The notes: generated from the sequence alone by a model not told the origin. A stretch of 64,000 nucleotides of DNA from Mycolicibacterium hassiacum DSM 44199 (GCF_900603025.1 NZ_LR026975.1:1674001-1738000); one strand, 5' to 3'. Numbered from the stretch's first letter, positions 18,425 to 28,778 are shown. A program made the numbers and translations.

Positions 18425-19275
18425 TGCTGCGCGTCGCGATGCCCAACAAGGGCACCCTCAGTGAACCGGCCGCCGAGATCATCGCCGAGGCCGGGTACCG
18501 GCGCCGCAGCGACAGCAAGGACCTCACCGTCATCGACCCGGTCCACAACGTCGAGTTCTTCTTCCTGCGGCCCAAGGACATCGCGATCTACGTCGGCTCC
18601 GGCGACCTCGACCTGGGCATCACCGGCCGCGACCTGACCGAGGAGTCCGGCGCGCCGGTGCGGGAACGGCTCGCGCTCGGGTTCGGCAACTCGACCTTCC
18701 GCTACGCCGCGCCCGCCGGCCGGGACTGGAAGGTTGAGGATCTGGCCGGCAAGCGGATCGCCACCGCGTTCCCGAACCTGGTGCGCAAGGACCTGGCGTC
18801 GCGCGGTATCGAGGCCACCGTGATCCGGCTCGACGGCGCGGTGGAGATCTCGGTGCAGCTCGGCGTCGCCGACGCGATCGCGGACGTGGTGGGCTCCGGC
18901 CGCACCCTCGGACTGCACGGCCTGGTGCCGTTCGGTGAGCCGCTGTGCGTCTCGGAGGCGGTGCTCATCGAACGCGCCGACCCCGACCCCGCCAACGCGG
19001 CCGCCCGCGATCAGCTGGCCGCCCGGGTGCAGGGCGTGGTGTTCGGCCAGCAGTACCTGATGCTCGACTACGACTGCCCGCGCGCGGTGCTCGAACAGGC
19101 CACCGCCATCACCCCCGGGCTGGAGTCGCCGACCATCGCGCCGCTGGCCGACCCGGACTGGGTGGCCGTCCGCGCGATGGTGCCGCGGCGCGACGTGAAC
19201 ACGATCATGGACCAGCTGTCCGCGATCGGGGCGAAGGCCATCCTGGCCACCGAGATCCGGTTCTGCCGCTTCTAG
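18424..19275 (+). CDS. hisG: ATP phosphoribosyltransferase, long form
   Basis: HisG condenses ATP and PRPP, the committed, histidine-feedback-inhibited step of histidine synthesis. 283 residues: two periplasmic-binding-like catalytic lobes ([33 protein letters not shown] loop near [14 protein letters not shown]) and a C-terminal ACT-like regulatory domain ([18 protein letters not shown]), so it is the hexameric long form needing no HisZ. It starts at ATG 18424 overlapping hisE. Confidence 0.97.
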   Translation: MLRVAMPNKGTLSEPAAEIIAEAGYRRRSDSKDLTVIDPVHNVEFFFLRPKDIAIYVGSGDLDLGITGRDLTEESGAPVRERLALGFGNSTFRYAAPAGRDWKVEDLAGKRIATAFPNLVRKDLASRGIEATVIRLDGAVEISVQLGVADAIADVVGSGRTLGLHGLVPFGEPLCVSEAVLIERADPDPANAAARDQLAARVQGVVFGQQYLMLDYDCPRAVLEQATAITPGLESPTIAPLADPDWVAVRAMVPRRDVNTIMDQLSAIGAKAILATEIRFCRF

Positions 19276-19355
19276 CCTCGGCGCGTTTCACCCGGTGCCG
19301 CCTGCCGGCAGGTGTTAGCGTCCGGTTGTCGAATCGGCCCACCCGGGAGGTGCGG

Positions 19356-19835
19356 ATGACGCAGCTGTGGGTAATCCTGTTCGCCGTCCTGATCGGGGTG
19401 ATCGCCGGGTTGCGGGCTCTGACCGCCCCCGCGGCGGTCGCCTGGGGTGCGGTGTTCGGCTGGGTCGAGGTCACCGACCGGTGGTCGGAGTGGATCGCCC
19501 ACCCGATCGCGGTCACGGTGCTGACCGTCGGCCTGCTCATCGAACTGGTCACCGACCAGTTGCCGAGCACTCCCACCCGCAGGACGGCACCGCAGTTCAT
19601 CAGCCGGCTCTTCACGGGTGCGTTTGCCGGGGCGCTGATCGGCAGCGCCTTCTTCCACACCTTCGTGGGTTTGGGCGCCGGCATGATCGGCGCGGTGCTG
19701 GGCACCCTGGGCGGCGCGGCAGCGCGCGAACGGCTCGCCGCACGCCGGGGCAAGGACTGGCCGGCCGCCCTGGCCGAGGACGTGGTCGCCGTCGGCGGCG
19801 CCTTCCTGATCGTCTATCTGGTCAGCCTGGTGTGA
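19356..19835 (+). CDS. DUF4126 family membrane protein
   Basis: 159-residue integral membrane protein (Rv2120c-like) with about four to five hydrophobic helices and Gly-rich segments (GLRALTAPAAVAW; GLGAGMIGAVLGTLGGAAA). ATG 19356 has GGGAGG seven bases upstream. The family is of unknown function. It sits two bases ahead of the flavoprotein gene, so they are probably cotranscribed, and it follows hisG by 80 bp. Confidence 0.82.
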   Translation: MTQLWVILFAVLIGVIAGLRALTAPAAVAWGAVFGWVEVTDRWSEWIAHPIAVTVLTVGLLIELVTDQLPSTPTRRTAPQFISRLFTGAFAGALIGSAFFHTFVGLGAGMIGAVLGTLGGAAARERLAARRGKDWPAALAEDVVAVGGAFLIVYLVSLV

Positions 19836-19836
19836 C

Positions 19837-21225
19837 GTGACCGCCGCCGCACCCGACAAGTTCGACGCGATCGTCATCGGTGCTGGGCAGGCGGGGCCGT
19901 TTCTCACCGCGAAACTGACCGATGCGGGTCATACCGTCGCGCTGATCGAACGCAAGCTGGTCGGCGGCACCTGCGTCAACACCGGCTGCATCCCGACCAA
20001 GACCCTGGTGGCCAGCGCCCACGCCGCCCACCTCGCCCGCCGCGGCGCCGATTTCGGCGTGCGGACCGGTGAGATCACCGTCGACATGGCCAGGGTCAAG
20101 GCCCGCAAGGACGAGATCTCCGGCGACGACCGCCGAGGCCTGGAGACCTGGCTGCAGAACATGAACGGCTGCACCCTGATCCGCGGGCATGCGCGGTTCG
20201 TCGACCCGCACCGGGTCGAGGTCGGCGGACGGCTGTTGGAGGCCGACCGGATCTTCCTCAACGTGGGCGGGCGCGCGGCCGTGCCGGACCTGCCCGGCCT
20301 TTCCGGCATCGACTACCTGACCAATGTCGGCATCCTCGAACTCGACGTCCTCCCCGAGCATCTGGTGATCGTCGGCGGCAGTTACATCGGGCTGGAGTTC
20401 GCCCAGATGTACCGCCGGTTCGGGGCGCGGGTCACCGTGATCGAACGCGGTTCGCGGCTCGCGCCGCGCGAGGATCACGACGTCTCGGCCGCGATCCGCG
20501 AGATCCTGGAAGGCGAAGGCGTCGACATCGTCACCGATGCCTCCGACATCCGGTTCGTCAAGCGGCCCAACGGATTCGACGTGACGCCCGCTCCCGGTGC
20601 GGATGCGATCACCGGAACCCACCTGCTGATCGCCACCGGCCGGCGGCCCAACACCGACGATCTGGGCCTCCAGAACGCCGGGGTGCGGACCGACGACCGC
20701 GGCTACATCGTCGTCGACGACGAACTACGCACCAGCGTCGACCACATCTGGGCGATGGGCGACTGCAACGGCCGCGGCGCCTTCACCCACACCTCCTACA
20801 ACGACTTCGAGATCGTCGCGGCCAACCTCGGATTGCTCGACGGCGTGCGGCGGCGGGTCAGCGACCGTGTTCCCGCCTACGCGCTCTACATCGACCCGCC
20901 GTTGGGCCGCGCCGGGATGACCGTCGAGCAGGTGCGCGCATCCGGCCGAAAAGCGTTGGTGGGCAAGCGCCCGATGACGCGTGTCGGCCGCGCGGTGGAG
21001 AAGGGGGAGACCCGCGGGTTCATGAAGATCGTGGTCGACGCCGACACCGAGCGGATCCTCGGCGCGGCGATCCTCGGCGTCGGTGGCGACGAGGTCATCC
21101 ACTCGATCATCGACATCATGACCGCGGGTGAGCCCTACACCGCGATATCGCGCACCATGCACATCCACCCGACGGTCAGCGAGCTGGTGCCGACGATGCT
21201 GCAGGACCTGAGCCCGCTGGACTGA
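19837..21225 (+). CDS. MerA-like FAD-dependent disulfide oxidoreductase
   Basis: 462-residue class-I pyridine nucleotide-disulfide oxidoreductase from GTG 19837. FAD motif VIGAGQAGPF, redox-active disulfide GGTCVNTGCIPTKT, NAD(P) motif VGGSYIGLEFAQ, second FAD motif HIWAMGDCNG, and a C-terminal dimer domain ending TISxxMHIHPTVSE, where the catalytic His-Glu pair lies (HIHPTVSE). It lacks the N-terminal metal-binding domain and C-terminal vicinal cysteines of true mercuric reductase, so the substrate is unknown. It overlaps the convergent flavodoxin-like gene by 50 bp. Confidence 0.85.
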   Translation: MTAAAPDKFDAIVIGAGQAGPFLTAKLTDAGHTVALIERKLVGGTCVNTGCIPTKTLVASAHAAHLARRGADFGVRTGEITVDMARVKARKDEISGDDRRGLETWLQNMNGCTLIRGHARFVDPHRVEVGGRLLEADRIFLNVGGRAAVPDLPGLSGIDYLTNVGILELDVLPEHLVIVGGSYIGLEFAQMYRRFGARVTVIERGSRLAPREDHDVSAAIREILEGEGVDIVTDASDIRFVKRPNGFDVTPAPGADAITGTHLLIATGRRPNTDDLGLQNAGVRTDDRGYIVVDDELRTSVDHIWAMGDCNGRGAFTHTSYNDFEIVAANLGLLDGVRRRVSDRVPAYALYIDPPLGRAGMTVEQVRASGRKALVGKRPMTRVGRAVEKGETRGFMKIVVDADTERILGAAILGVGGDEVIHSIIDIMTAGEPYTAISRTMHIHPTVSELVPTMLQDLSPLD

Positions 21226-21862
21226 CCGCCCGGCCCATGTTGAGCTGACGGGTCACCAGCGCCACCCGGCGGCCGAGATGCCGGCAGGTCTGCACATCCG
21301 CCGGATGCACCTGGTCGGGGTTGGCGTCGACATCGGTCTGCGCGCCCGCTCCCAACCAGAATCCCAGCCGGTTCAGGTCGTGCTCGCTGCCGGCCGAACT
21401 GTTCCAGCCGGGCGGTAGACCCAGGTTGACCCAGTGCATGTGATGCTGCGCGGCGAACACCGCCAGCGACACCAGCGCGTTGAGCTTGTCGCCGCTCTTG
21501 GCGCCGGAGTTGGTGAACCCGGCGGCCACCTTGTCGCGCCAGGTGCCCTCGATGCAGCGCCGTCCGGTCTGTTCGGCGAACGCCTGAAACCCGGCGGAGA
21601 CGTTGCCCATATAGGTGGGCGATCCGAACACGATGGCATCGGCCCCGTCGAGGGTGTCCCAATCGGCCTCCGACATCGTGTCCAGGTTGACCATCGAGAC
21701 GTCGGCTCCGGCCTCGGTCGCGCCCGCGGCGACCGCACGGGCCAGTTCGGCGGTGTGCCCGTAACCGGAGTGATAGGCGATCGCCACCGCTGGGGCGGCG
21801 ATGTCGGATCCGTTGTGCGTCAAGGGTTGCGGTGAGGTGTTTCCTGTCATGCTCATCGTCAT
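21176..21862 (-). CDS. Flavodoxin-like NAD(P)H:quinone/FMN reductase
   Basis: 228-residue flavodoxin-fold protein with the FMN phosphate loop in AIAYHSGYGHTAELARAV and later FMN-contact loops SPTYMGNVSAGFQAF and FTNSGAKSGDK; it resembles WrbA/NADPH-dependent FMN reductases. ATG 21862 is chosen because it overlaps the upstream SRPBCC stop (ATGA) with AAGGATGGG just ahead; Met codons at 21868, 21856 and 21850 are alternatives. It is the last gene of the ArsR-SRPBCC set. Its 3' end overlaps the MerA-like gene. Confidence 0.82.
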   Translation of the reverse strand: MTMSMTGNTSPQPLTHNGSDIAAPAVAIAYHSGYGHTAELARAVAAGATEAGADVSMVNLDTMSEADWDTLDGADAIVFGSPTYMGNVSAGFQAFAEQTGRRCIEGTWRDKVAAGFTNSGAKSGDKLNALVSLAVFAAQHHMHWVNLGLPPGWNSSAGSEHDLNRLGFWLGAGAQTDVDANPDQVHPADVQTCRHLGRRVALVTRQLNMGRAVSPAGSGPAASSAPAR

Positions 21863-22386
21863 GCCCATCCTTGTTCGTTGGGGCCCGGGGTGAAGCCGGG
21901 AAGTCGTTGCGCCACATCGCGATAGCGTTGGGTCCAGTCCGGCAGCGGTTCGTCGGCGAGCAGGGCCTCGAGCCGGTCCAGGAATGCGTGGGTGCCCGGA
22001 TGGAAACCCTCGGCGTTGGGTGCGCTCAGCCCGCGGTGGGTGAACCGCAGCAGCGTGCCGTCGCCGTCCGGGGACAACTCGTAGCGCACGACGCTGTCCT
22101 CGACGATCGACTGATGCCACTCGTGCTCGAACACCCGCGGCGGGTCCCACACCCGGATCCGGCCGGTGATCCGCTTGTGCTCGGGCGGCACCGGCGGGCC
22201 GTCGGGGACGATCTCGATGCGTCCGCCCTCGCGGGGTTCGATGGTTGTCGGACCCATCCACCTGCTGCGCTGCTGCGGGTCGGTGATCGCCGCCCACACG
22301 GTCTCGACCGGATAGGGCAGCCGCCGCTCGAAGACGAGCATCGCGCGGTCGCCCTCGATGACGAGCCTTCCCTCGCGTGCGGTCAT
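21859..22386 (-). CDS. SRPBCC/AHSA1 domain protein
   Basis: 175-residue START-like (SRPBCC, AHSA1) protein: FERRLPYPVETVWAAITDPQQRSRWMGP is the characteristic N-terminal helix-grip entry and RYELSPDGDGTLLRFTHRG the central strand. Such proteins usually bind a hydrophobic ligand, and they are often encoded right after a small ArsR repressor, as here: its ATG overlaps the ArsR stop (ATGA). The ligand is unknown. Confidence 0.88.
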   Translation of the reverse strand: MTAREGRLVIEGDRAMLVFERRLPYPVETVWAAITDPQQRSRWMGPTTIEPREGGRIEIVPDGPPVPPEHKRITGRIRVWDPPRVFEHEWHQSIVEDSVVRYELSPDGDGTLLRFTHRGLSAPNAEGFHPGTHAFLDRLEALLADEPLPDWTQRYRDVAQRLPGFTPGPNEQGWA

Positions 22387-22691
22387 CGCGCCTCGTTCCG
22401 TAGGTGCTGTTCCAGGGCGTCCAGATGGTCGGCCCAGAACCGCCGATAGCGATTGATCCAGTTGTCGATCGGCAGCAGACCGTCGGCCCGCAGCGCGTAG
22501 ATGCGCCGCTGGGCATCCGGGCGGACCTCGACCAGTCCCACCTCGCGCAGCACCCGCAGATGCCGCGACACCGTGGGTTGGGTCAGTTCCGGAAGTGCTG
22601 CGACCAGCTCGCCGGCGGTGCGTTCACCGTCGATCAGGGCATCCAGGAGTGCCCGGCGGCTCGGTTCGGCCACTGCTTCGAATACGTCCAC
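22383..22691 (-). CDS. ArsR-family transcriptional repressor
   Basis: 102-residue winged-helix protein of the ArsR subfamily paired with SRPBCC genes. FEAVAEPSRRALLDALIDGERTAGEL and the recognition helix QPTVSRHLRVLREVGLV are clear. There are no Cys metal ligands in the HTH, so it is unlikely to be a metal sensor. It starts at GTG 22691, which overlaps a perfect inverted repeat (22691-22711); autoregulation is therefore likely. It heads the ArsR-SRPBCC-flavodoxin operon. Confidence 0.9.
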   Translation of the reverse strand: MDVFEAVAEPSRRALLDALIDGERTAGELVAALPELTQPTVSRHLRVLREVGLVEVRPDAQRRIYALRADGLLPIDNWINRYRRFWADHLDALEQHLRNEAR

Positions 22692-22711
22692 GAAATGAGT
22701 ATTGCATTTCG
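22691..22711 (-). promoter_or_regulatory. Palindromic operator at the ArsR start
   Basis: CGAAATG-N7-CATTTCG, a perfect 7-bp-arm inverted repeat spanning the GTG start, with an AT-rich -10-like element (TATATAGAC on the minus strand) just upstream at about 22712-22720. The arrangement implies a very short or absent leader and repression by the ArsR protein. Confidence 0.6.
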
Positions 22712-22733
22712 TCTATATAGCTGCAAGCGAATA

Positions 22734-23537
22734 TTAGGGTCGTCGCTGCACCAACAGGGTCTGCGCGGAGGTTCCGATGAAGCCGCGCCGGTCATAGATC
22801 TCCGCAGTGGTCACCCCGACCCCGTCGGGTCCGATCGATGCGCGTGCCCGCACCGCGAAGTCGTCGCCCTCGGGCAGCCGGTGCAGATGCACCGTCGTGT
22901 CGGTGTTCATGAACACGAACCGCGCCGGATCCAGCGCCGCCCCGACCCCGTTGGCACTGTCGACCACCATCGCCAGCCGCTGCAGGGCCGTGGTCGATTC
23001 GGCGTCGACCAGCGGCACCAACGGGCGCATCCAGGCCACCGTTGCGGTCCCGCCGCCGTCGTCCTGGCGCCGGAAGCTCACCGTCCGCAGATAGCCCGGC
23101 GCCCCCGTCCAGGACTGCGGTAGCGGCGCCCCGGCGGCTTCCGACTCGACCAGCGGGGGATGGCGGTCGGTGACCACATCGGTGGTGTCGCTGCGGGCCA
23201 GCAGCCACGCGGTGACCCGTGCCACCGGACGCCGCGAACCGTTCGGCGCCTGTGCCGCCATCTCGGCGACCCGCAGCGAGATCCGCGCGCCCGGGCGGTC
23301 CACCCAGCTGCGCACCCACACCCGTGACACCGGGATCGCGCCGAGGATGTCGAGGGTCAGCCGGCCCACCCGCAGCCCGGAGCCCTCGGCGCCCTCCTCG
23401 ATGAGCTTGGACAGCAGCGCCAACGGCGGTGAGCCGTGCTGGATTTCGGGGTTCCAGTTGCTGCCGGTCGCCTCGGTGGAATCGAAGACCTGGAATTCGC
23501 CATCGGATCCCGCCCGCCGGTAGTAGGGGTTGTTCAC
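22734..23537 (-). CDS. Acyl-CoA thioesterase-like (double hotdog) protein
   Basis: 267-residue protein of the thioesterase/TesB-like 4HBT_3 family. NPEIQHGSPPLALLSKLIEE is the N-terminal hotdog helix with HGSPP, and the C-terminal repeat contains the strand VFMNTDTTVHLHRLPEGDDFAV. Such proteins hydrolyse acyl-CoA esters, but the chain length cannot be read. GTG start at 23537, 13 bp after the RecB-like gene, so the two are likely cotranscribed. Confidence 0.8.
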   Translation of the reverse strand: MNNPYYRRAGSDGEFQVFDSTEATGSNWNPEIQHGSPPLALLSKLIEEGAEGSGLRVGRLTLDILGAIPVSRVWVRSWVDRPGARISLRVAEMAAQAPNGSRRPVARVTAWLLARSDTTDVVTDRHPPLVESEAAGAPLPQSWTGAPGYLRTVSFRRQDDGGGTATVAWMRPLVPLVDAESTTALQRLAMVVDSANGVGAALDPARFVFMNTDTTVHLHRLPEGDDFAVRARASIGPDGVGVTTAEIYDRRGFIGTSAQTLLVQRRP

Positions 23538-23550
23538 CCGACCGGTTCTA

Positions 23551-24438
23551 TCAGGCCCTGATCGGTTCGATCAGACCGAGCAGATCCTCGGCCTCGTTGT
23601 CGTCGGCCGGGTGCTCGGGCCAGCCCGGGTAGGGCGGCGGGGACCCGCCGAACGCCGGGCACCGGGCCCGATGGGCACACCAGTCGCACAACCGCGACGG
23701 GTTGGCTCGGAAATCACCGGTGGCACCGACGGATTCGATGGCCCGCCAGATCGCCATCAGGGTCTTCTCGAACCGCTCCAGCTCGTCGAGCTCGGGGGAG
23801 TAGTCCAGCACCTGCCCGTCGGCGAGGTAGAGCAGCCGCAGCCGGGCCGGAACCACGTTGCGCGAGCGCAGGATCGCCACGGCGTAGAACTTCATCTGGA
23901 ACAGCGCCTTCGCCTCGGCCAGCGCCCGCGCCGCCGGCGGGGCCTTGCCGGTCTTGTAGTCGACGATGCGCAGCTCGCCGGTCGGGGCGATGTCGATGCG
24001 GTCCACGAACCCCCGCAGCAGTGTGCCGTCGGCCAGTTCGACCTCTATGCGTTGTTCACAGCTATGCGGGTCGAACCGGGTCGGATCCTCCAGCCGGTAG
24101 TAGCCCGCCAGCAGGGCCCGGGCCTCCTCCAGCAGGGTGGCCCGCACCGCCGGGTCCAAGTCCTCGGTCAGGCCGGGCTGGGCGGCCAGCACCTTCTCCC
24201 ACGCCGGTGCGATCAGCGCGGCCGCGGTCTCGGGCACCCGTCGGGGCGCGGGCAGCGCGTAGAGCGCCTCCAGCGCGGCGTGTACCACCGACCCGCGCAC
24301 CTGAGCCGGAGACGACGGCTCGGGGAGCCGGTCGATGGCGCGGAACCGGTACAGCAGCGGACACTGTTTGAAGTCGGCCGCCCGCGACGGCGACAGCGCC
24401 GGACGCCGGGTGGCGGGCGCGTCCGGCGGTTCGGTCAT
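23551..24438 (-). CDS. RecB-family PD-(D/E)XK nuclease with Fe-S motif
   Basis: 295-residue stand-alone nuclease (Rv2119-like) of the Cas4/AddB-type RecB family. LSPSRAADFKQCPLLYRF opens with the first cluster Cys; GFVDRIDI and RIVDYKTGKAP supply the catalytic Asp, Asp-x-Lys residues; and SRLCDWCAHRARC gives three more Cys, consistent with a 4Fe-4S cluster. Expected to be a DNA exonuclease in repair. It is divergent from trmI across 74 bp. Confidence 0.88.
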   Translation of the reverse strand: MTEPPDAPATRRPALSPSRAADFKQCPLLYRFRAIDRLPEPSSPAQVRGSVVHAALEALYALPAPRRVPETAAALIAPAWEKVLAAQPGLTEDLDPAVRATLLEEARALLAGYYRLEDPTRFDPHSCEQRIEVELADGTLLRGFVDRIDIAPTGELRIVDYKTGKAPPAARALAEAKALFQMKFYAVAILRSRNVVPARLRLLYLADGQVLDYSPELDELERFEKTLMAIWRAIESVGATGDFRANPSRLCDWCAHRARCPAFGGSPPPYPGWPEHPADDNEAEDLLGLIEPIRA

Positions 24439-24506
24439 GGGAGCAGATTATGGCGACACACCGACAACCCCGCGCGCAGGCCGCCGCGCGTCGGCTGGCA
24501 GGCTGA

Positions 24507-25633
<1,127 letters not shown>

Positions 25634-25637
25634 GGAG

Positions 25638-26252
25638 CTACCGGGTCGGTGACGGGGACGGCGAGTCCGGTGCCGCCGGCCGGCCGGGTTGCGCAGGCGT
25701 CCCGGGAACGCCGCCACCACCCGCCGGGTCGTCGCCGTAGACGAGCAGCGCGTCGGCGGTGCGACGGGTCAGTTGCCAGCCGTCGTCGCTGCGGGTGAAC
25801 TCCATCGGATAGCTGAACTCGCCGTTCTCCGGGTCGGCGGGGCGCATGGTCACCCGGGCCGTCACCCGGCCCGGGTGGTTCTGCGCCCAGTGCAGCTCGG
25901 TGGCCTCGAACGTGACCGGCGCATAGCCGGGCTGGTCGAGCGCGCGGCCGAACCTGTCCATCGCGGCCGCGTCGGCCGGGGTGGCCGATTCGATCAGCTC
26001 CAACTTGTCCGTGCCGGGCACGTTCGGGTCGGCGATCCGGGTCAGCACCTCGACGAGGGCCTCCGGCGGCGGCAACGGTTCGGCCACCTGGCCCACGGCG
26101 GGGGTCGGCGACGTGGGTGCCGGCGGACGGACCGCCGCACGTTCGGCGGTGTCACATCCGCCCAGCGTGAACACCACCGCGACGACCGCCCCGGCGATGA
26201 CGGCGGTGCGGGCGGCCGCCCCGGAACCGATCGACCGGCGCACGAAGCCCAA
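25638..26252 (-). CDS. lppK: Lipoprotein LppK, MTB12-like domain
   Basis: Secreted lipoprotein with a clear lipobox LGGC after a hydrophobic signal (AVIAGAVVAVVFTLGGC), a Pro-rich linker, then a domain of about 110 residues (LTRIADPNV ... DGWQLTRRTADALLV) and a Pro/Ser-rich tail. The start is either TTG 26252, four bases after AGGAG, or GTG 26243. The domain shares its plan with the MTB12-like antigen encoded immediately upstream. It lies next to mpa, as in M. tuberculosis (Rv2116). Function unknown. Confidence 0.85.
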   Translation of the reverse strand: MGFVRRSIGSGAAARTAVIAGAVVAVVFTLGGCDTAERAAVRPPAPTSPTPAVGQVAEPLPPPEALVEVLTRIADPNVPGTDKLELIESATPADAAAMDRFGRALDQPGYAPVTFEATELHWAQNHPGRVTARVTMRPADPENGEFSYPMEFTRSDDGWQLTRRTADALLVYGDDPAGGGGVPGTPAQPGRPAAPDSPSPSPTR

Positions 26253-26269
26253 AAAACTCCTGGGAACGG

Positions 26270-26785
26270 TCAGCCGACCGCCGAGAGCAACGCCAGCGCC
26301 GACGACCGGGAGATCTGCCAGCCGGTCGGGCTCGGGCCGGCCACGAACTGGATGTTCTGGGTGCCGGACTTGCCGTTGGCCGCCGTCGCGGTCACGTCGG
26401 CCCACACCAGCGGGCCCTCCTGGTTGATGTTGGTGATCGTGAAGGTCAGCGGGAACTTGCCCTCGCGGACCGCCCGGTTGTAGGCGTTGTCGGCGCCGAT
26501 CGCCTCGAGGCGGCCGGTACCGCCCTGGATGTAGACGGCCTTGGGGCCGTTCGGGCCGAAGGTGCCCGGGCCGGCCAGCACGTTCAGCGTCTGCAGCAGC
26601 GGGCCCTCGAGCTCCGGCGCGGGGGCCTGCGGCATCGGGATATCCCACACCACCGGCGTCACCGGGATGGTCGCGGGCGCGGCAAAATCGGACTGAGCGG
26701 GATATGCAATCGAGGTCACACCTGCCGCTGCACCACCGACGATCACGGCGGCTGCCGCGCCGGTAACGAGGGATTTCAGGGTCAC
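26270..26785 (-). CDS. MTB12/CFP2-like low-molecular-weight secreted antigen
   Basis: 171-residue exported protein with a Sec signal peptide (MTLKSLVTGAAAAVIVGGAAAGVTS) and no lipobox. The mature part fits the MTB12 (CFP2, Rv2376c) family: LLQTLNVLAGPGTF, LTFTITNINQEGPLVWADVTAT and the C-terminal GWQISRSSALALLSAVG. It is divergent from mpa and just upstream of lppK on the same strand. M. tuberculosis carries mtb12 elsewhere, so this copy beside lppK looks lineage-specific. Function unknown. Confidence 0.82.
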   Translation of the reverse strand: MTLKSLVTGAAAAVIVGGAAAGVTSIAYPAQSDFAAPATIPVTPVVWDIPMPQAPAPELEGPLLQTLNVLAGPGTFGPNGPKAVYIQGGTGRLEAIGADNAYNRAVREGKFPLTFTITNINQEGPLVWADVTATAANGKSGTQNIQFVAGPSPTGWQISRSSALALLSAVG

Positions 26786-26899
26786 GGTTGTCCTTTCGAG
26801 TCGGCCAACTGAGCAGAGAGATTAACAAGTGTCGCTGGTGTGTCGAACTTCTAGAGCGCACACAACGGCTCAATCGCCGGTAGCGTTGAAGTTGTTACT

Positions 26900-26916
26900 G
26901 CACCAACTTTTGGTGC
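26900..26916 (+). promoter_or_regulatory. Perfect palindrome just upstream of the mpa RBS
   Basis: GCACCAA-CTT-TTGGTGC, 7-bp arms with a 3-nt spacer, immediately followed by the G-rich RBS GGGGAGGGG and ATG 26933. It could be a leader hairpin close to the RBS or an operator. The rest of the 147-bp divergent region (26786-26932) shows no other clear element. Confidence 0.45.
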
Positions 26917-26932
26917 GGGGAGGGGCGCAACT

Positions 26933-28768
26933 ATGAGTGGGTCAGAGCGTTCAGAAGCGTACTCGGACGACTTCCGCAAACGCGATTCGGGCTTGTCCAG
27001 CGACGAGGCCGCAGAACTCGAGCAGCTGCGCCGCGAGGCGGCCATGCTGCGCGAGCAGTTGGAGAACGCGGTGGGGTCGCAGAGCGGGGCCCGCAGCGCC
27101 CGCGATGTGCAGCAGTTGGAGGCCAGGATCGACTCGCTGGCCGCCCGCAACGCCAAGCTGATGGAGACCCTCAAGGAGGCGCGGCAGCAGCTGCTCGCGC
27201 TGCGGGAGGAGGTCGACCGGCTGGGGCAGCCGCCGAGCGGGTACGGCGTGCTGTTGCACGTGCACGACGACGACACCGTCGACGTGTTCACCTCCGGCCG
27301 CAAGATGCGGCTGACGGTGTCGCCGAACATCGACACCAAGACCCTCAAGCAGGGCCAGACCGTCCGCCTCAACGAGGCGCTGACGGTGGTCGAGGCCGGC
27401 GCCTTCGAGGCGGTCGGCGAGATCAGCACCCTGCGCGAGATCCTCGCCGACGGACAGCGCGCGTTGGTGGTCGGGCACGCCGACGAGGAGCGCATCGTGT
27501 GGCTGGCCGAGCCGCTGATCGAGGCGGAGCGGGAGGCCGAGGAGGGCGGCGGCGGCTCGGGTGAGAAGCCGCGCAAGCTGCGCCCGGGTGACTCGCTGCT
27601 GGTCGACACCAAGGCCGGCTACGCCTTCGAGCGCATCCCGAAGGCCGAGGTCGAGGACCTGGTGCTGGAGGAGGTGCCGGACGTCACCTACGAGGACATC
27701 GGCGGCCTGACCCGCCAGATCGAGCAGATCCGCGACGCGGTCGAGCTGCCGTTCCTGCACAAGGAGCTCTACAAGGAGTACGCGCTGCGGCCGCCCAAGG
27801 GCGTGCTGCTCTACGGTCCGCCCGGCTGCGGTAAGACGCTGATCGCCAAGGCGGTGGCCAACTCGCTGGCCAAGAAGATGGCCGAGATCCGCGGCGACAA
27901 CGCCAAGGAGGCCAAGAGCTATTTCCTCAACATCAAGGGCCCGGAGCTGCTGAACAAGTTCGTCGGCGAGACCGAGCGGCACATCCGGCTGATCTTCCAG
28001 CGGGCCCGCGAGAAGGCCTCCGAGGGCACCCCGGTGATCGTGTTCTTCGACGAGATGGACTCGATCTTCCGGACCCGCGGCACGGGGGTGAGCTCCGACG
28101 TGGAGACCACGGTGGTGCCGCAGCTGCTCAGCGAGATCGACGGCGTCGAGGGGCTGGAGAACGTCATCGTCATCGGCGCCTCCAACCGCGAGGACATGAT
28201 CGACCCGGCCATCCTGCGGCCCGGCCGCCTGGACGTGAAGATCAAGATCGAGCGGCCGGACGCCGAGGCGGCGATGGACATCTTCAGCAAGTACCTCACC
28301 CCGGATCTGCCGGTGCACGCCGACGACCTGGCCGAATTCGGCGGCGACCGCGAGGCCTGCATCAAGGCGATGATCGAGAAGGTCGTCGACCGGATGTACG
28401 CCGAGATCGAGGAGAACCGGTTCCTGGAGGTCACCTACGCAAACGGTGACAAGGAAGTCATGTACTTCAAGGACTTCAACTCCGGGGCGATGATCCAGAA
28501 CGTGGTCGACCGGGCGAAGAAGTACGCGATCAAGTCGGTGCTGGAGACCGGCCAGCCCGGTCTGCGCATCCAGCACCTGCTGGACTCGATCGTCGACGAG
28601 TTCGCCGAGAACGAGGACCTGCCCAACACCACCAACCCGGACGACTGGGCGCGGATCTCGGGCAAGAAGGGCGAGCGGATCGTCTACATCCGCACGCTGG
28701 TCACCGGCAAGACGTCGAGTGCGTCGCGGGCCATCGACACCGAGAGCAACCTGGGTCAGTACCTGTAG
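26933..28768 (+). CDS. mpa: Mycobacterial proteasome ATPase Mpa/ARC
   Basis: AAA ATPase that recognises pupylated proteins, unfolds them and threads them into the 20S proteasome. 611 residues: N-terminal coiled coil (about 21-98) that binds Pup, tandem OB domains (about 100-245), and the AAA module with Walker A GPPGCGKT (295-302), Walker B VIVFFDE (368-374) and [18 protein letters not shown]. It ends QYL, the C-terminal proteasome-docking motif. Very close to Rv2115c along its length. It is separated from dop-pup-prc by an unrelated minus-strand set. Confidence 0.98.
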   Translation: MSGSERSEAYSDDFRKRDSGLSSDEAAELEQLRREAAMLREQLENAVGSQSGARSARDVQQLEARIDSLAARNAKLMETLKEARQQLLALREEVDRLGQPPSGYGVLLHVHDDDTVDVFTSGRKMRLTVSPNIDTKTLKQGQTVRLNEALTVVEAGAFEAVGEISTLREILADGQRALVVGHADEERIVWLAEPLIEAEREAEEGGGGSGEKPRKLRPGDSLLVDTKAGYAFERIPKAEVEDLVLEEVPDVTYEDIGGLTRQIEQIRDAVELPFLHKELYKEYALRPPKGVLLYGPPGCGKTLIAKAVANSLAKKMAEIRGDNAKEAKSYFLNIKGPELLNKFVGETERHIRLIFQRAREKASEGTPVIVFFDEMDSIFRTRGTGVSSDVETTVVPQLLSEIDGVEGLENVIVIGASNREDMIDPAILRPGRLDVKIKIERPDAEAAMDIFSKYLTPDLPVHADDLAEFGGDREACIKAMIEKVVDRMYAEIEENRFLEVTYANGDKEVMYFKDFNSGAMIQNVVDRAKKYAIKSVLETGQPGLRIQHLLDSIVDEFAENEDLPNTTNPDDWARISGKKGERIVYIRTLVTGKTSSASRAIDTESNLGQYL

Positions 28769-28778
28769 CGGACAGCAG

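Noticed and set aside
19837..21225. Mercuric reductase and a mercury-resistance cluster
   Set aside because: No metal-binding N-terminal domain, no C-terminal vicinal Cys pair, and no merR/merT/merB nearby.
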